From positions 1 to 6,821 of the forward strand of contig CAZYPX010000099.1 of NCBI GenBank assembly GCA_964649675.1: a DNA stretch of 6,821 nucleotides. The letters run 5' to 3'. Shown in pieces: positions 1 to 6,166 of this stretch (position 1 is its first letter; each line of letters begins with the position of its first letter). Position numbers and translations under genes: made by a program. This DNA is from CAZVCG01 sp964649675 (lineage in GTDB: Bacteria > Pseudomonadota > Alphaproteobacteria > UBA9219). The notes under the pieces were generated by a model. That model saw only the letters and a program-made list of their open reading frames with translations. It had not been told where the DNA came from and ran no database searches.

Positions 1-1384
1 TTCCGCCGTTGATGGCGTACAAAAGAGCCTTGCCAAGGTTGTCGCGCGCGCCGAAAAACTGGAGCTGCTTGCCGATGCGCATCGCGGAGACGCAGCAGGC
101 AATGCCGTAATCATCGCCCCAGTAAGGACGCATCAGATCGTCGTTTTCATACTGGATGGAGCTGGTCGCTATGGAAGCCTTGGCGCAGTATTTTTTGAAC
201 GCCTCCGGCAGGCGTTGCGACCATAAAACCGTGAGGTTCGGCTCCGGCGCGGGGCCGAGAGTCGACAATGTGTGCAGAAAACGATACGTCGTTTTCGTGA
301 CAAGCGGCCGTCCGTCTTCGCCCACGCCGCCGAGAGCTTCCGTCACCCATGTGGGATCGCCGGAAAACAGTTCGTTGTATTCGGGCGTGCGCGCGAACCT
401 GACCATGCGCAGTTTCATGACCATATGATCGATCAACTCTTGCGCTTCGGCCTCGGTAAGCGTTCCGGCTTGAAGGTCGCGTTCGATATAGATGTCGAGG
501 AAGTTGGACACGCGGCCCAGCGACATCGCCGCGCCGTTTTGCTCCTTGACTGCGGCGAGATAGGCGAAATAGGTCCACTGAACGGCTTCGTGCGCGTTCG
601 CGGCGGGTCTGGTGATGTCATGGCCATAGGATTTCGCCATGATTTCCAGCTCATGGAGGGCCTTGATCTGTTCCTTGATCTCTTCACGCAGGCGGATCGT
701 TTCCTCGTTGATCACACCGTCCAGAGATGAAAACTGTTCACGTTTGTCTTCGATCAGGCGGGCCGTTCCATAAAGCGCGACGCGGCGATAGTCGCCGATG
801 ATCCGGCCACGTCCGTAACCATCGGGAAGCCCCGTCACTATGCCAGCCTTACGCGCCTTCTTGATTTGCTCTGAATAGACATCAAAAACGCCGTCGTTGT
901 GCGTCTTACGGTATTTTTCAAATATTTCCTTGGTTTTTGGCTCCATCGTGTAGCCGTAGGCGTGCAACGAATCCTCGGCCACGCGCAGTCCGCCGAAAGG
1001 CATCAAGGCCCTCTTAAGCGGCTCATCCGTCTGCAGTCCGACGATTTGTTCAAGCTCACGGTCGATATAGCCCGCCGGATGTGAATGGACGGTCGAGATG
1101 ACTTCGGTGTCCATGCCGCGCACGCCGCTTTTTGCGCGTTCCTCGGCCATGAGGTCGAGAACCTCGCGCCACAGCTTCTCCGTACGCACCGTCGCTGGCG
1201 CTAAAAAGGACTCATCGCCCGTATAGGGAATGTAATTGGCTTGAATAAAGTCTCTTACGTCGATTTGACGCTGCCAAACCGAAAGTTTGAAGGAGGGAAG
1301 GGGCGTTTTTTTGCCATGCGAGCCAATCGTCGGGGTATTTGAAGAAGAAGGGGATTTCAACTTTGTAGCACGCGTGTGGCCCAT
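1..1384 (-). CDS. pflB: Pyruvate formate-lyase (formate C-acetyltransferase), C-terminus cut by window edge
   Basis: This glycyl-radical enzyme converts pyruvate and CoA to acetyl-CoA and formate in the cytosol during anaerobic growth. The 461 visible codons follow E. coli PflB closely: VRDFIQ-NY-PY-GDESFLA near residue 40, VGLQTDEPLKRALMPFGG, the YGRGRIIGDYRRVALYG block, QWTYFAYLAAVKEQNGAAMS, SSIQYENDDLMRP, and the catalytic pair IACCVS with Cys430-Cys431 (E. coli Cys418/419; codons at 92-97). The window ends at the LYAINGG segment, so the radical glycine near the C-terminus cannot be seen, nor can the activase gene pflA. The ATG start is backed by GGGAGGAG seven bases upstream. The protein begins with about 17 more residues than E. 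coli PflB, rich in Ser, Thr, Pro and Lys. It is divergent from the GGDEF gene. The family assignment is very secure; choline or glycerol lyases of the superfamily do not match these blocks. Confidence 0.97.
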   Translation of the reverse strand, partial: MGHTRATKLKSPSSSNTPTIGSHGKKTPLPSFKLSVWQRQIDVRDFIQANYIPYTGDESFLAPATVRTEKLWREVLDLMAEERAKSGVRGMDTEVISTVHSHPAGYIDRELEQIVGLQTDEPLKRALMPFGGLRVAEDSLHAYGYTMEPKTKEIFEKYRKTHNDGVFDVYSEQIKKARKAGIVTGLPDGYGRGRIIGDYRRVALYGTARLIEDKREQFSSLDGVINEETIRLREEIKEQIKALHELEIMAKSYGHDITRPAANAHEAVQWTYFAYLAAVKEQNGAAMSLGRVSNFLDIYIERDLQAGTLTEAEAQELIDHMVMKLRMVRFARTPEYNELFSGDPTWVTEALGGVGEDGRPLVTKTTYRFLHTLSTLGPAPEPNLTVLWSQRLPEAFKKYCAKASIATSSIQYENDDLMRPYWGDDYGIACCVSAMRIGKQLQFFGARDNLGKALLYAINGG

Positions 1385-1415
1385 GACGTTTCTCCTCCCT
1401 GTGTCGTTTGCGGCG

Positions 1416-1430
1416 GCGCGTTTGACGCGC
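1416..1430 (-). promoter_or_regulatory. Small GC hairpin in the pflB leader
   Basis: A perfect 6-base inverted repeat, GCGCGT and ACGCGC separated by three bases, lies about 30 bases upstream of the pflB start and about 16 bases ahead of its ribosome binding site. In pflB mRNA it could form a short stable stem in the untranslated leader, possibly acting as a stabilising element. No T-run follows it on the pflB strand, so it is not a terminator. The pairing is seen in the sequence; any role is inference. Confidence 0.35.
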
Positions 1431-1517
1431 TCGTTCTTTGTTAAACATGTTTTCTGAGAGTTCTTAGTATTAAGGGAGGGATTCGTTCAAGAAAAAAATA
1501 TTGATATAATAAATAAT

Positions 1518-1532
1518 TGCTGCACCGCAGCA
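1518..1532. promoter_or_regulatory. Candidate PhaR-type operator (TGCTGC-N3-GCAGCA)
   Basis: A perfect 6-base inverted repeat around ACC contains CTGC-N3-GCAG at 1520-1530. That is the operator form described for PhaR, the polyhydroxyalkanoate-responsive repressor of alphaproteobacteria such as Rhodobacter sphaeroides. Its centre lies about 140 bases upstream of the pflB start and about 300 bases upstream of the GGDEF start, so pflB is the likelier target. The match to the consensus is direct; binding by PhaR in this organism is inferred, and no phaR gene lies in the window. Confidence 0.5.
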
Positions 1533-1535
1533 TAT

Positions 1536-1552
1536 ACAACCGCCAAGGTTGT
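1536..1552. promoter_or_regulatory. Inverted repeat ACAACC-N5-GGTTGT, candidate operator
   Basis: A perfect 6-base inverted repeat with a 5-base spacer sits three bases beyond the PhaR-like dyad. The two centres (about 1525 and 1544) are 19 bases apart, close to two helical turns, so two dimers could sit on one face of the DNA. The regulator is not recognised. No T-run follows on either strand, which argues against a terminator. Confidence 0.4.
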
Positions 1553-1825
1553 TCAGTTTGAAAAAGTAAATTCTAAATATAATAGCCATATAGTCTAAGT
1601 TTATAATTTAGATTAATAACACATTACCAAAAAATGCAATATAAACAATGGTTTTGTTAATTTTATTTATTATATAATTATTATTCTTAAGTGAATATTG
1701 GTGTTTCTTTTTTGTATTGCTTTCAATGCATCCGAACCGCTAAATAATGATGGTGGGAACGTTACAAAAAATAATATATTTTAAACCTCATATATAACAA
1801 TATTTTACGCTTTTGGAGCAATACC

Positions 1826-2581
1826 ATGAACGCCGATAAAAAGCAGTGTGAGCGCATGTGCGCTGGAACTCTTTGCATACAAATTAAAAAGCTTCGCGCG
1901 GAAGTGAAAAAGGCGCAACGGCACATCACCCAGCTTGAAAAAGACCGGCTAACCGGTCTTCTCAACAGGCATGCCTTCGAGAAGGCGTCGATAGAGTTGA
2001 TCGAGCAGATCAAAAACGGGAAGGGCGTTGTTATCAAGAACCACCGCCAAGATCCATCATATCTCGCTCTGGTCATGGTTGATCTTGATAACTTTAAAAA
2101 GATAAACGATAGGCGAGGACATAAGGTCGGCGATCGCGTGCTAACGTCGGTGGCTAAAGCGTTGAAGCAGGTGACGCGCAGCGAAGACCTCATGGCAAAG
2201 GGCAAGGCCGCTCGTTATGGCGGGGAAGAGCTTATATTGCTTTTTCGTTGCGCTAACGAGGCCAGCGCGGCCATGGTCGGCGAAAAAGTCAGGTTGACGG
2301 TTGAGGCCTTAAAACACAAAGCTCCTGGAAGCACGGAGGAATTCAAGGTAACGGCAAGCATAGGCGTTGCCGCTTTGCCCAACGCGTTCGTGGCCAAGCA
2401 TACAAACAATAAGGTCATGGAAGAACTTTTCAAACTCGCCGATTACTCGCTTTATGCGGCCAAGCAAAAAGGCAAAAACATCGTTTGTTACACAAATCCC
2501 GATGGCCTTTTATTCGACAAACCGCATCGCCATGAATCGCTTTGCGGAAAGATAAAGCCAGAAACATGCAATGCAGGCTAA
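1826..2581 (+). CDS. Small cytosolic GGDEF-domain protein, probable diguanylate cyclase
   Basis: The protein (251 aa) should make cyclic di-GMP from two GTP. A short N-terminus with Cys8, Cys12 and Cys17 leads into a charged helix (about 18-40, likely coiled coil), then the GGDEF domain: DRLTGLLNRHAFE (40-52), VDLDNFKKIND (85-95; metal Asp86, Asp88), GHKVGD (98-103), signature RYGGEEL (130-136), ASIGVA (177-182), and an ADYSLYAAKQKGKN helix. The signature ends in Leu rather than Phe, but both acidic residues are kept, so activity is plausible. An RxxD (118-121) resembles the inhibitory I-site but lies ten residues before the first signature Gly instead of the usual five. There is no signal peptide, membrane segment or named sensor domain. 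The C-terminal tail adds Cys221, Cys240 and Cys248. GGAG seven bases upstream supports the ATG. The gene is divergent from pflB, convergent with nhaA, and followed by a terminator. Confidence is high for the family, moderate for activity. Confidence 0.9.
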   Translation: MNADKKQCERMCAGTLCIQIKKLRAEVKKAQRHITQLEKDRLTGLLNRHAFEKASIELIEQIKNGKGVVIKNHRQDPSYLALVMVDLDNFKKINDRRGHKVGDRVLTSVAKALKQVTRSEDLMAKGKAARYGGEELILLFRCANEASAAMVGEKVRLTVEALKHKAPGSTEEFKVTASIGVAALPNAFVAKHTNNKVMEELFKLADYSLYAAKQKGKNIVCYTNPDGLLFDKPHRHESLCGKIKPETCNAG

Positions 2582-2606
2582 TGCGCCGTCGCTTATGACG
2601 ATGGAA

Positions 2607-2632
2607 GCGCCGTCAAGACGGCGCCCCCTTTT
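2607..2632 (+). terminator. Rho-independent terminator of the GGDEF gene
   Basis: A perfect 8-base stem, GCGCCGTC (2607-2614) with GACGGCGC (2617-2624), is followed by a short C run and TTTT at 2629-2632, 26 bases after the GGDEF stop. The loop is drawn as two bases, so in practice the innermost pairs open. A second copy of GCGCCGTC at 2583-2590 could pair with the same right arm as an alternative stem. The hairpin also lies just past the convergent nhaA stop, but on that strand no T-run follows, so it would terminate nhaA only weakly. Confidence 0.75.
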
Positions 2633-2643
2633 ATCATCCCCGT

Positions 2644-3900
2644 TTACGCGGCCTGGCTTACGCCTTTCGCATGGAGAACGGCGCCGGTAGCTTTCGCGAC
2701 CTTCTTTTTGCCGAACATGTAGAAAATCAGGCTTCCCGCCAAGGCGGCCATCGTCGAGGCCGACAAGACCCCGAGGCGAGCGGACATCAAGGCCTCCTGA
2801 TCGTTAAAGGCCAGACAGCTGATGAACAGCGACATCGTGAAGCCTATGCCGCACAGGAGCGAGGCGGCATACATGTGATGCCATTTGACGCCTGAAGGCA
2901 AGGCCGCAAACTTGAATTTGACGCTAAGCCATGTGGCGCCAAACACCCCGATCTGTTTGCCGAAGAATAACCCCGCTATGATCCCGAAGGTCAGGGGGCT
3001 TAGCATCATGTCGAACGAAAGTCCTTTAAGCACCACCCCAGCGTTCGCCAGCGCGAAAACAGGGATGATGAAGTAGGCGACCCAAAGATGCAGCTTATGC
3101 TCAATGGTCTTCAACGGGCTTACAATCACGTACTTATTAAGCGATTTTCTTGCTTCCGCCCGCATGGGCATGAACAAAGCCAATATCACGCCCGATAGGG
3201 TTGCGTGGATGCCCGATTTGTAAATCGCGTACCACAGGAACGCCCCTAAAACGGCGTAGGGCAGTATGAAATGAATGCCCTTGCGGTTCATGGACCACAA
3301 ACCGATCATGCACAGGCCAGCGCCAGCCATGGCCGCGAGATTCAAATCGGATGTATAAAAAAGCCCGATCAGCAAAACCGCTCCCAAATCGTCGATGATG
3401 GCGAGCGCGACAAGAAAGGCCTTAAGGCTCGGCGGCACGTACGATTTCATCATGGCGAGAACGCCAAGCGCGAAAGCGATGTCCGTGGCCGTGGGGATGG
3501 CCCAACCGTGCATGAACGAGCGTTCGCCGGAAGGCAGAACAAGATTTACGATCATAAAAATGAGAGCCGGCGCTATCATGCCCCCCATAGCGGCGATGAT
3601 GGGTAGCTTTATGTGCGCGGGGGAGGAAAGCTCGCCTTCCACGCATTCGCGCTTAAGCTCGCATCCGACCATCAGGAAGAAAACAGCCATGAGAACGTCG
3701 TCCACAAAATGGCGGAGCGACATCCCTGCTTTAAGCGTTCCGAAGGAAACGGATATATATTTTTCCCATAAAGAAATGTATTCGGCTTGCCACGGCGAAT
3801 TGGCCCATATAATAGCGGCCAAGGCCGTAAACATCAGGAAAAAACCAGATGTTTCTTGACGTTTTATAAACATTCTAAAAAATCGTGTGCGAACGCCCAT
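2644..3900 (-). CDS. nhaA: Na+/H+ antiporter NhaA
   Basis: This inner-membrane antiporter expels Na+ (and Li+) in exchange for two H+, serving salt tolerance and pH control. The 418-residue product, slightly longer than the 388 of E. coli NhaA, has many hydrophobic helices and all family landmarks: VDDVLMAVFFLMVG followed by ELKRE (81-85, the pH-sensor region), HGWAIPTATDIAFALGVLA with Asp140, ALAIIDDLGAV with the ion-binding pair Asp170-Asp171, KSGIHATLSGVI, WVAYFIIPVFALANAGV, GIIAGLFFGK with Lys315 (E. coli Lys300), and LLCGIGFTMSLFI. The start at 3900 is preferred over an open extension to 4062: GGGAGG lies five bases upstream, the extension resembles nothing in the family, and MGVRTRFFRMF opens like other NhaA amphipathic starts. 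It is divergent from cysK and convergent with the GGDEF gene. The C-terminal tail (KKKVAKATGAV...) is basic and not conserved. Confidence 0.97.
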   Translation of the reverse strand: MGVRTRFFRMFIKRQETSGFFLMFTALAAIIWANSPWQAEYISLWEKYISVSFGTLKAGMSLRHFVDDVLMAVFFLMVGCELKRECVEGELSSPAHIKLPIIAAMGGMIAPALIFMIVNLVLPSGERSFMHGWAIPTATDIAFALGVLAMMKSYVPPSLKAFLVALAIIDDLGAVLLIGLFYTSDLNLAAMAGAGLCMIGLWSMNRKGIHFILPYAVLGAFLWYAIYKSGIHATLSGVILALFMPMRAEARKSLNKYVIVSPLKTIEHKLHLWVAYFIIPVFALANAGVVLKGLSFDMMLSPLTFGIIAGLFFGKQIGVFGATWLSVKFKFAALPSGVKWHHMYAASLLCGIGFTMSLFISCLAFNDQEALMSARLGVLSASTMAALAGSLIFYMFGKKKVAKATGAVLHAKGVSQAA

Positions 3901-4280
3901 GTTGGCCTCCCTGTATATTTGCGGTGGGTTAAGATGAAAGCAAAAAAAAGGCAACTGAATTCGGACGAGAAAGCGACGAAAAAAACCGGTTTTATGCTTG
4001 AGTGTTAAAACGACACCATGGCTTGAACCGATTGGGGGTATCGGCGTCGAAGAAAAGCACATAAATCATTGTAATATATAGGAAACATGCTTTTAGAATT
4101 TATGAAAACATGTTCACAAAGCCGCGACACTTTTGTTTCCTGCGCACATGATTTGTCGCAACATAACAACTCATGGTTTTGGGGGCAGTTTTATGGGTCG
4201 GAAAAGGCTGAGCTTATGCCCTCAACAGAGCCGGTCTATTGTGCTGTATTCGAGGTCAAGCCTAACGCAGGAGCTTTTGC
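3901..4280. other. Divergent spacer between nhaA and cysK, no convincing gene
   Basis: This 380-base stretch holds the upstream regions of nhaA (minus) and cysK (plus). It contains a 12-base palindrome at 3982-3993, a small hairpin CCGAT-N7-ATCGG at 4028-4044, and the palindrome AACATGTT at 4107-4114. TACAAT on the minus strand near 4070 is a possible -10 for nhaA, without a good -35. A 67-codon plus-strand frame (4087-4290), preceded by AGGAA and overlapping the first codons of cysK, has no recognisable domain. I do not call it a gene. Confidence 0.6.
3982..3993. promoter_or_regulatory. 12-base perfect palindrome AAAACCGGTTTT in the nhaA leader
   Basis: A perfect 12-base palindrome lies 82-93 bases upstream of the nhaA start. 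On the nhaA strand it runs on into a string of seven Ts. It has no loop, so it suits a protein dimer on DNA better than an RNA hairpin. NhaA genes are controlled by the LysR-type NhaR in enterobacteria, but this is not an evident LysR T-N11-A box. The palindrome is seen directly; its function is unknown. Confidence 0.3.
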
Positions 4281-5243
4281 ATGCCTTTGACAACTCAGGG
4301 ACGCGGCAAGATATATGACGGGGTGGTGGGGACGATCGGCGACACGCCGCTTGTGCGTCTGGAGAAATTGCGCCGTCATACGGGAAGCTTTGGTCATATT
4401 CTCGCCAAGCTCGAATTTTTCAATCCGCTCTCGTCGGTCAAGGACCGCGCGGCTCTCGGCATGATCGAGGCTGCGGAGAGGGAAGGGCGGCTCGACCGGC
4501 AAACGGTTTTGGTGGAGCCGACTTCCGGCAACACGGGTATCGGCCTCGCCTTTATATGCGCCGCGCGGGGGTATCGGCTGATTCTGACGATGCCCGAGAA
4601 TATGTCGGTGGAAAGAAGGAAGATTCTGGCCTTTCTGGGGGCGAAAATCGTTTTGACCCCGCAGGCCGAAGGCATGGCGGGGGCCATTAAAAAGGCTGAG
4701 GACATAGTGCAGCGCGATCCAAAGGCCGTGATGCTGATGCAGTTCAAAAATCCGAACAATCCCGCCATTCACGCCGTCACAACTGCCGTCGAGATATGGA
4801 ACGACACGCAAGGCGCGATCGACGTTTTCGTGGTCGGAGTCGGGACGGGCGGGACGATTCAAGGCGCGGGCGCGGAACTGAAGACAAGAAAGCCGGACAT
4901 CAAAGTCGTGGCCGTCGAGCCGGATTCCAGCTCCGTTTTGTCGGGCGGAAATCCCGGAATGCACAAAATTCAGGGGATCGGCGCGGGTTTCGTGCCGGAT
5001 ATTCTGGACGTCTCAATCATCGACGAGATCGTGAAAATCGGGGACCAGGAGGCTATGGAGTTCGCACGCCTTGCCGCATCCGTCGAGGGAGCGCCGATCG
5101 GCATTTCCTCGGGCGCGGCTTTGGCCGCAGCGGTAAAAATCGCCCGCAGGCCGGAGATGAAGGACAAAACGATCGTGACGCTTTTTCCAGATTCCGCAGA
5201 ACGCTACCTTTCGACAGAGCTGTTCGAGGGGCAGGGCGGTTAG
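4281..5243 (+). CDS. cysK: Cysteine synthase A (O-acetylserine sulfhydrylase)
   Basis: This PLP enzyme joins sulfide to O-acetylserine to give cysteine, the last step of sulfur assimilation. The 320 residues match the usual family length. Visible motifs, in order, are IGDTPLVRL (19-27), NPLSSVKDR with the PLP-binding Lys54, EPTSGNTGIGLAF (79-91), MPENMSVERR (104-113), the phosphate-cradle GVGTGGTI (186-193), VAVEP followed by SVLSGG and HKIQGIGAGF (209-237), GISSGAA (274-280; Ser near the pyridine nitrogen), and LFPDSAERYLST near the C-terminus. No CBS domain or fusion is present. AGGAG seven bases upstream supports the ATG. Motif order favours CysK over CysM or cystathionine beta-synthase, though substrate preference cannot be proven from sequence. 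It stands alone as a transcription unit, divergent from nhaA, and its TAG stop overlaps the mazG stop on the other strand. No cysE or sulfate-assimilation gene is adjacent. Confidence 0.94.
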   Translation: MPLTTQGRGKIYDGVVGTIGDTPLVRLEKLRRHTGSFGHILAKLEFFNPLSSVKDRAALGMIEAAEREGRLDRQTVLVEPTSGNTGIGLAFICAARGYRLILTMPENMSVERRKILAFLGAKIVLTPQAEGMAGAIKKAEDIVQRDPKAVMLMQFKNPNNPAIHAVTTAVEIWNDTQGAIDVFVVGVGTGGTIQGAGAELKTRKPDIKVVAVEPDSSSVLSGGNPGMHKIQGIGAGFVPDILDVSIIDEIVKIGDQEAMEFARLAASVEGAPIGISSGAALAAAVKIARRPEMKDKTIVTLFPDSAERYLSTELFEGQGG

Positions 5244-6043
5244 TTTCGTTCCTCCTTTTTGACCTCCTGCCAAAGCTTTTCCATGTCATCGAGCGGGGTG
5301 TTCTCGGCTTTGGCGCCGTTCGCGGCAAGGATGTTTTCGATACCCCTGAACCGCCGCTCCACCTTGCGAACGCACCTGCGCAGGGCTTTTTCGGGATCGA
5401 TTTTGAAATGCCGCGCAAGATTTATCAGCGCGAACATAACGTCCCCCAATTCGTCCTCAATCTTTTCGCGCGGCGCGTCGTTGCGAATTTCGTCCTCAAG
5501 CTCGCCCGTCTCCTCGCGCAACTTCGCCAGAACGTCGCTGGCATGCGGCCAGTCGAACCCTACCCGCGCCATCCGTTGCGATATTTTGAGAGCGCGCGTG
5601 ACAGCGGGCAGGGCGGCGTTAACGCCATCAAGAACGCTTGGTGCGCGGTTTTCGGCCAAGGCCTTCTTTTCGCGCTTTGCGGCCTTGTCCGCCTCCCAGT
5701 TTCTCAAGACATCCTCGCCCGTCTTTACGCCGTCGCGGCCTCCGAAAACATGCGGATGTCGCTCAATTAACTTGTTTGAAATGGTTTCGGCGACATCATG
5801 GAAGGCGAAGAGGCCTTTCTCGCTGGCCATTTGGGCGTGAAAGACGACCTGGAGGAGGAGATCCCCCAGTTCCTCGCGCAATGCGTCCATATCGTCGTTT
5901 TCGATGGCTTCGACGACTTCATAGGCTTCCTCAAGGGCGCAGGGCGCTATGCTTTTGAAGTCTTGCTTTATGTCCCACGGACAGCCCTCAGGACTGCGCA
6001 GTTTTTTCATGATCTCGATAAGGCGGTCTGTTGAGGCGGACAT
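5240..6043 (-). CDS. mazG: Nucleoside triphosphate pyrophosphohydrolase MazG
   Basis: MazG cleaves NTPs and dNTPs to monophosphate and pyrophosphate, cleaning the pool of aberrant nucleotides; in E. coli it also affects ppGpp level and survival in starvation. The 267-residue product is the full two-domain form (E. coli 263). Domain 1: RLIEIMKKLR, the CPWD motif (21-24), EE-x-x-E at 38-42 and E-x-x-D at 58-61 as metal ligands, then ERHPHVFGG. Domain 2: RVGFDW, EE-x-x-E at 177-181, E-x-x-D at 198-201, and an INLARH segment, with KVERRFRGIE near the end. All acidic ligands are intact in both domains. The ATG at 6043 fits the family N-terminus, with GGAG twelve bases upstream (rather long); an in-frame TTG at 6067 would add eight residues. 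The MBL-fold gene lies upstream in the same direction with a 123-base gap, so co-transcription is possible. Stop codons interlock with cysK. Confidence 0.95.
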   Translation of the reverse strand: MSASTDRLIEIMKKLRSPEGCPWDIKQDFKSIAPCALEEAYEVVEAIENDDMDALREELGDLLLQVVFHAQMASEKGLFAFHDVAETISNKLIERHPHVFGGRDGVKTGEDVLRNWEADKAAKREKKALAENRAPSVLDGVNAALPAVTRALKISQRMARVGFDWPHASDVLAKLREETGELEDEIRNDAPREKIEDELGDVMFALINLARHFKIDPEKALRRCVRKVERRFRGIENILAANGAKAENTPLDDMEKLWQEVKKEERN

Positions 6044-6166
6044 AGACGCTTTACTCTCCCAAATCAAAATGTCGCATAAGGTATATTATGTTAAATGACG
6101 CATGAACCAGCGGTGTATGCTTATGGGGCACCCCGATGACTTTTCGCGCTTTTTCCGCTTTTTCCT
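6044..6166 (-). promoter_or_regulatory. Spacer upstream of mazG, possible promoter
   Basis: This gap between the MBL-fold gene stop and the mazG start contains an AT-rich patch that reads CATAAT on the minus strand (around 6087), a fair -10 hexamer about 45 bases upstream of the mazG ATG. No clear -35 is seen 16-18 bases further up. A pyrimidine stretch with the tandem 9-mer CGCTTTTTC twice (6147-6155 and 6156-6164) abuts the MBL-fold stop. On the mRNA strand it is purine-rich, so it is not a terminator. mazG may therefore have its own promoter or be read through from upstream. Confidence 0.3.

Larger units (their letters stand above)
1385..1825. other. AT-rich divergent intergenic spacer (pflB / GGDEF)
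   Basis: This 441-base spacer carries the 5' leaders and presumably the promoters of both divergent genes. The core is extremely AT-rich: positions 1561-1680 contain only 19 G or C in 120 bases, against roughly balanced composition in the flanking genes. It holds two inverted repeats (1518-1532 and 1536-1552), a GC-rich hairpin in the pflB leader, and the imperfect dyad TGTATTG-CTTT-CAATGCA at 1713-1730. I found no gene in it and no clear 14-base FNR box (TTGAT-N4-ATCAA). No -35/-10 pair was good enough to call; AATAAT at 1743-1748 is a possible -10 for the GGDEF gene, but its -35 is poor. Confidence 0.7.

Noticed and set aside
1212..1448. 78-codon minus-strand frame over the pflB start
   Set aside because: It overlaps the true pflB N-terminus in another frame; its highly basic start is low-complexity shadow sequence.
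1501..1514. TTGATATAATAAAT as an FNR box for pflB
   Set aside because: Only the first half-site matches TTGAT; the second half does not resemble ATCAA.
1762..2205. 147-codon minus-strand frame opposite the GGDEF gene
   Set aside because: It is the antisense shadow of an intact GGDEF domain and has no family resemblance.
3901..4062. 54-residue N-terminal extension of NhaA
   Set aside because: It does not resemble the family, and the start at 3900 has a strong ribosome binding site five bases upstream.
4087..4290. 67-codon plus-strand frame ending inside cysK, with four Cys, as a possible cysteine-responsive leader peptide
   Set aside because: It has no clustered Cys codons, no attenuator hairpin before cysK and no recognisable domain, and cysK has its own good ribosome binding site. 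Testing by ribosome profiling would decide.
4796..5770. Long plus-strand frame of 324 codons across cysK and mazG
   Set aside because: It is out of frame with cysK and antisense to mazG, both clearly genuine; its Arg-rich, Gly-rich composition is typical of a shadow frame.
6125..6134. GGGGCACCCC as a terminator hairpin
   Set aside because: It has a four-base stem with two bases between arms, and no T-run on the coding strand.
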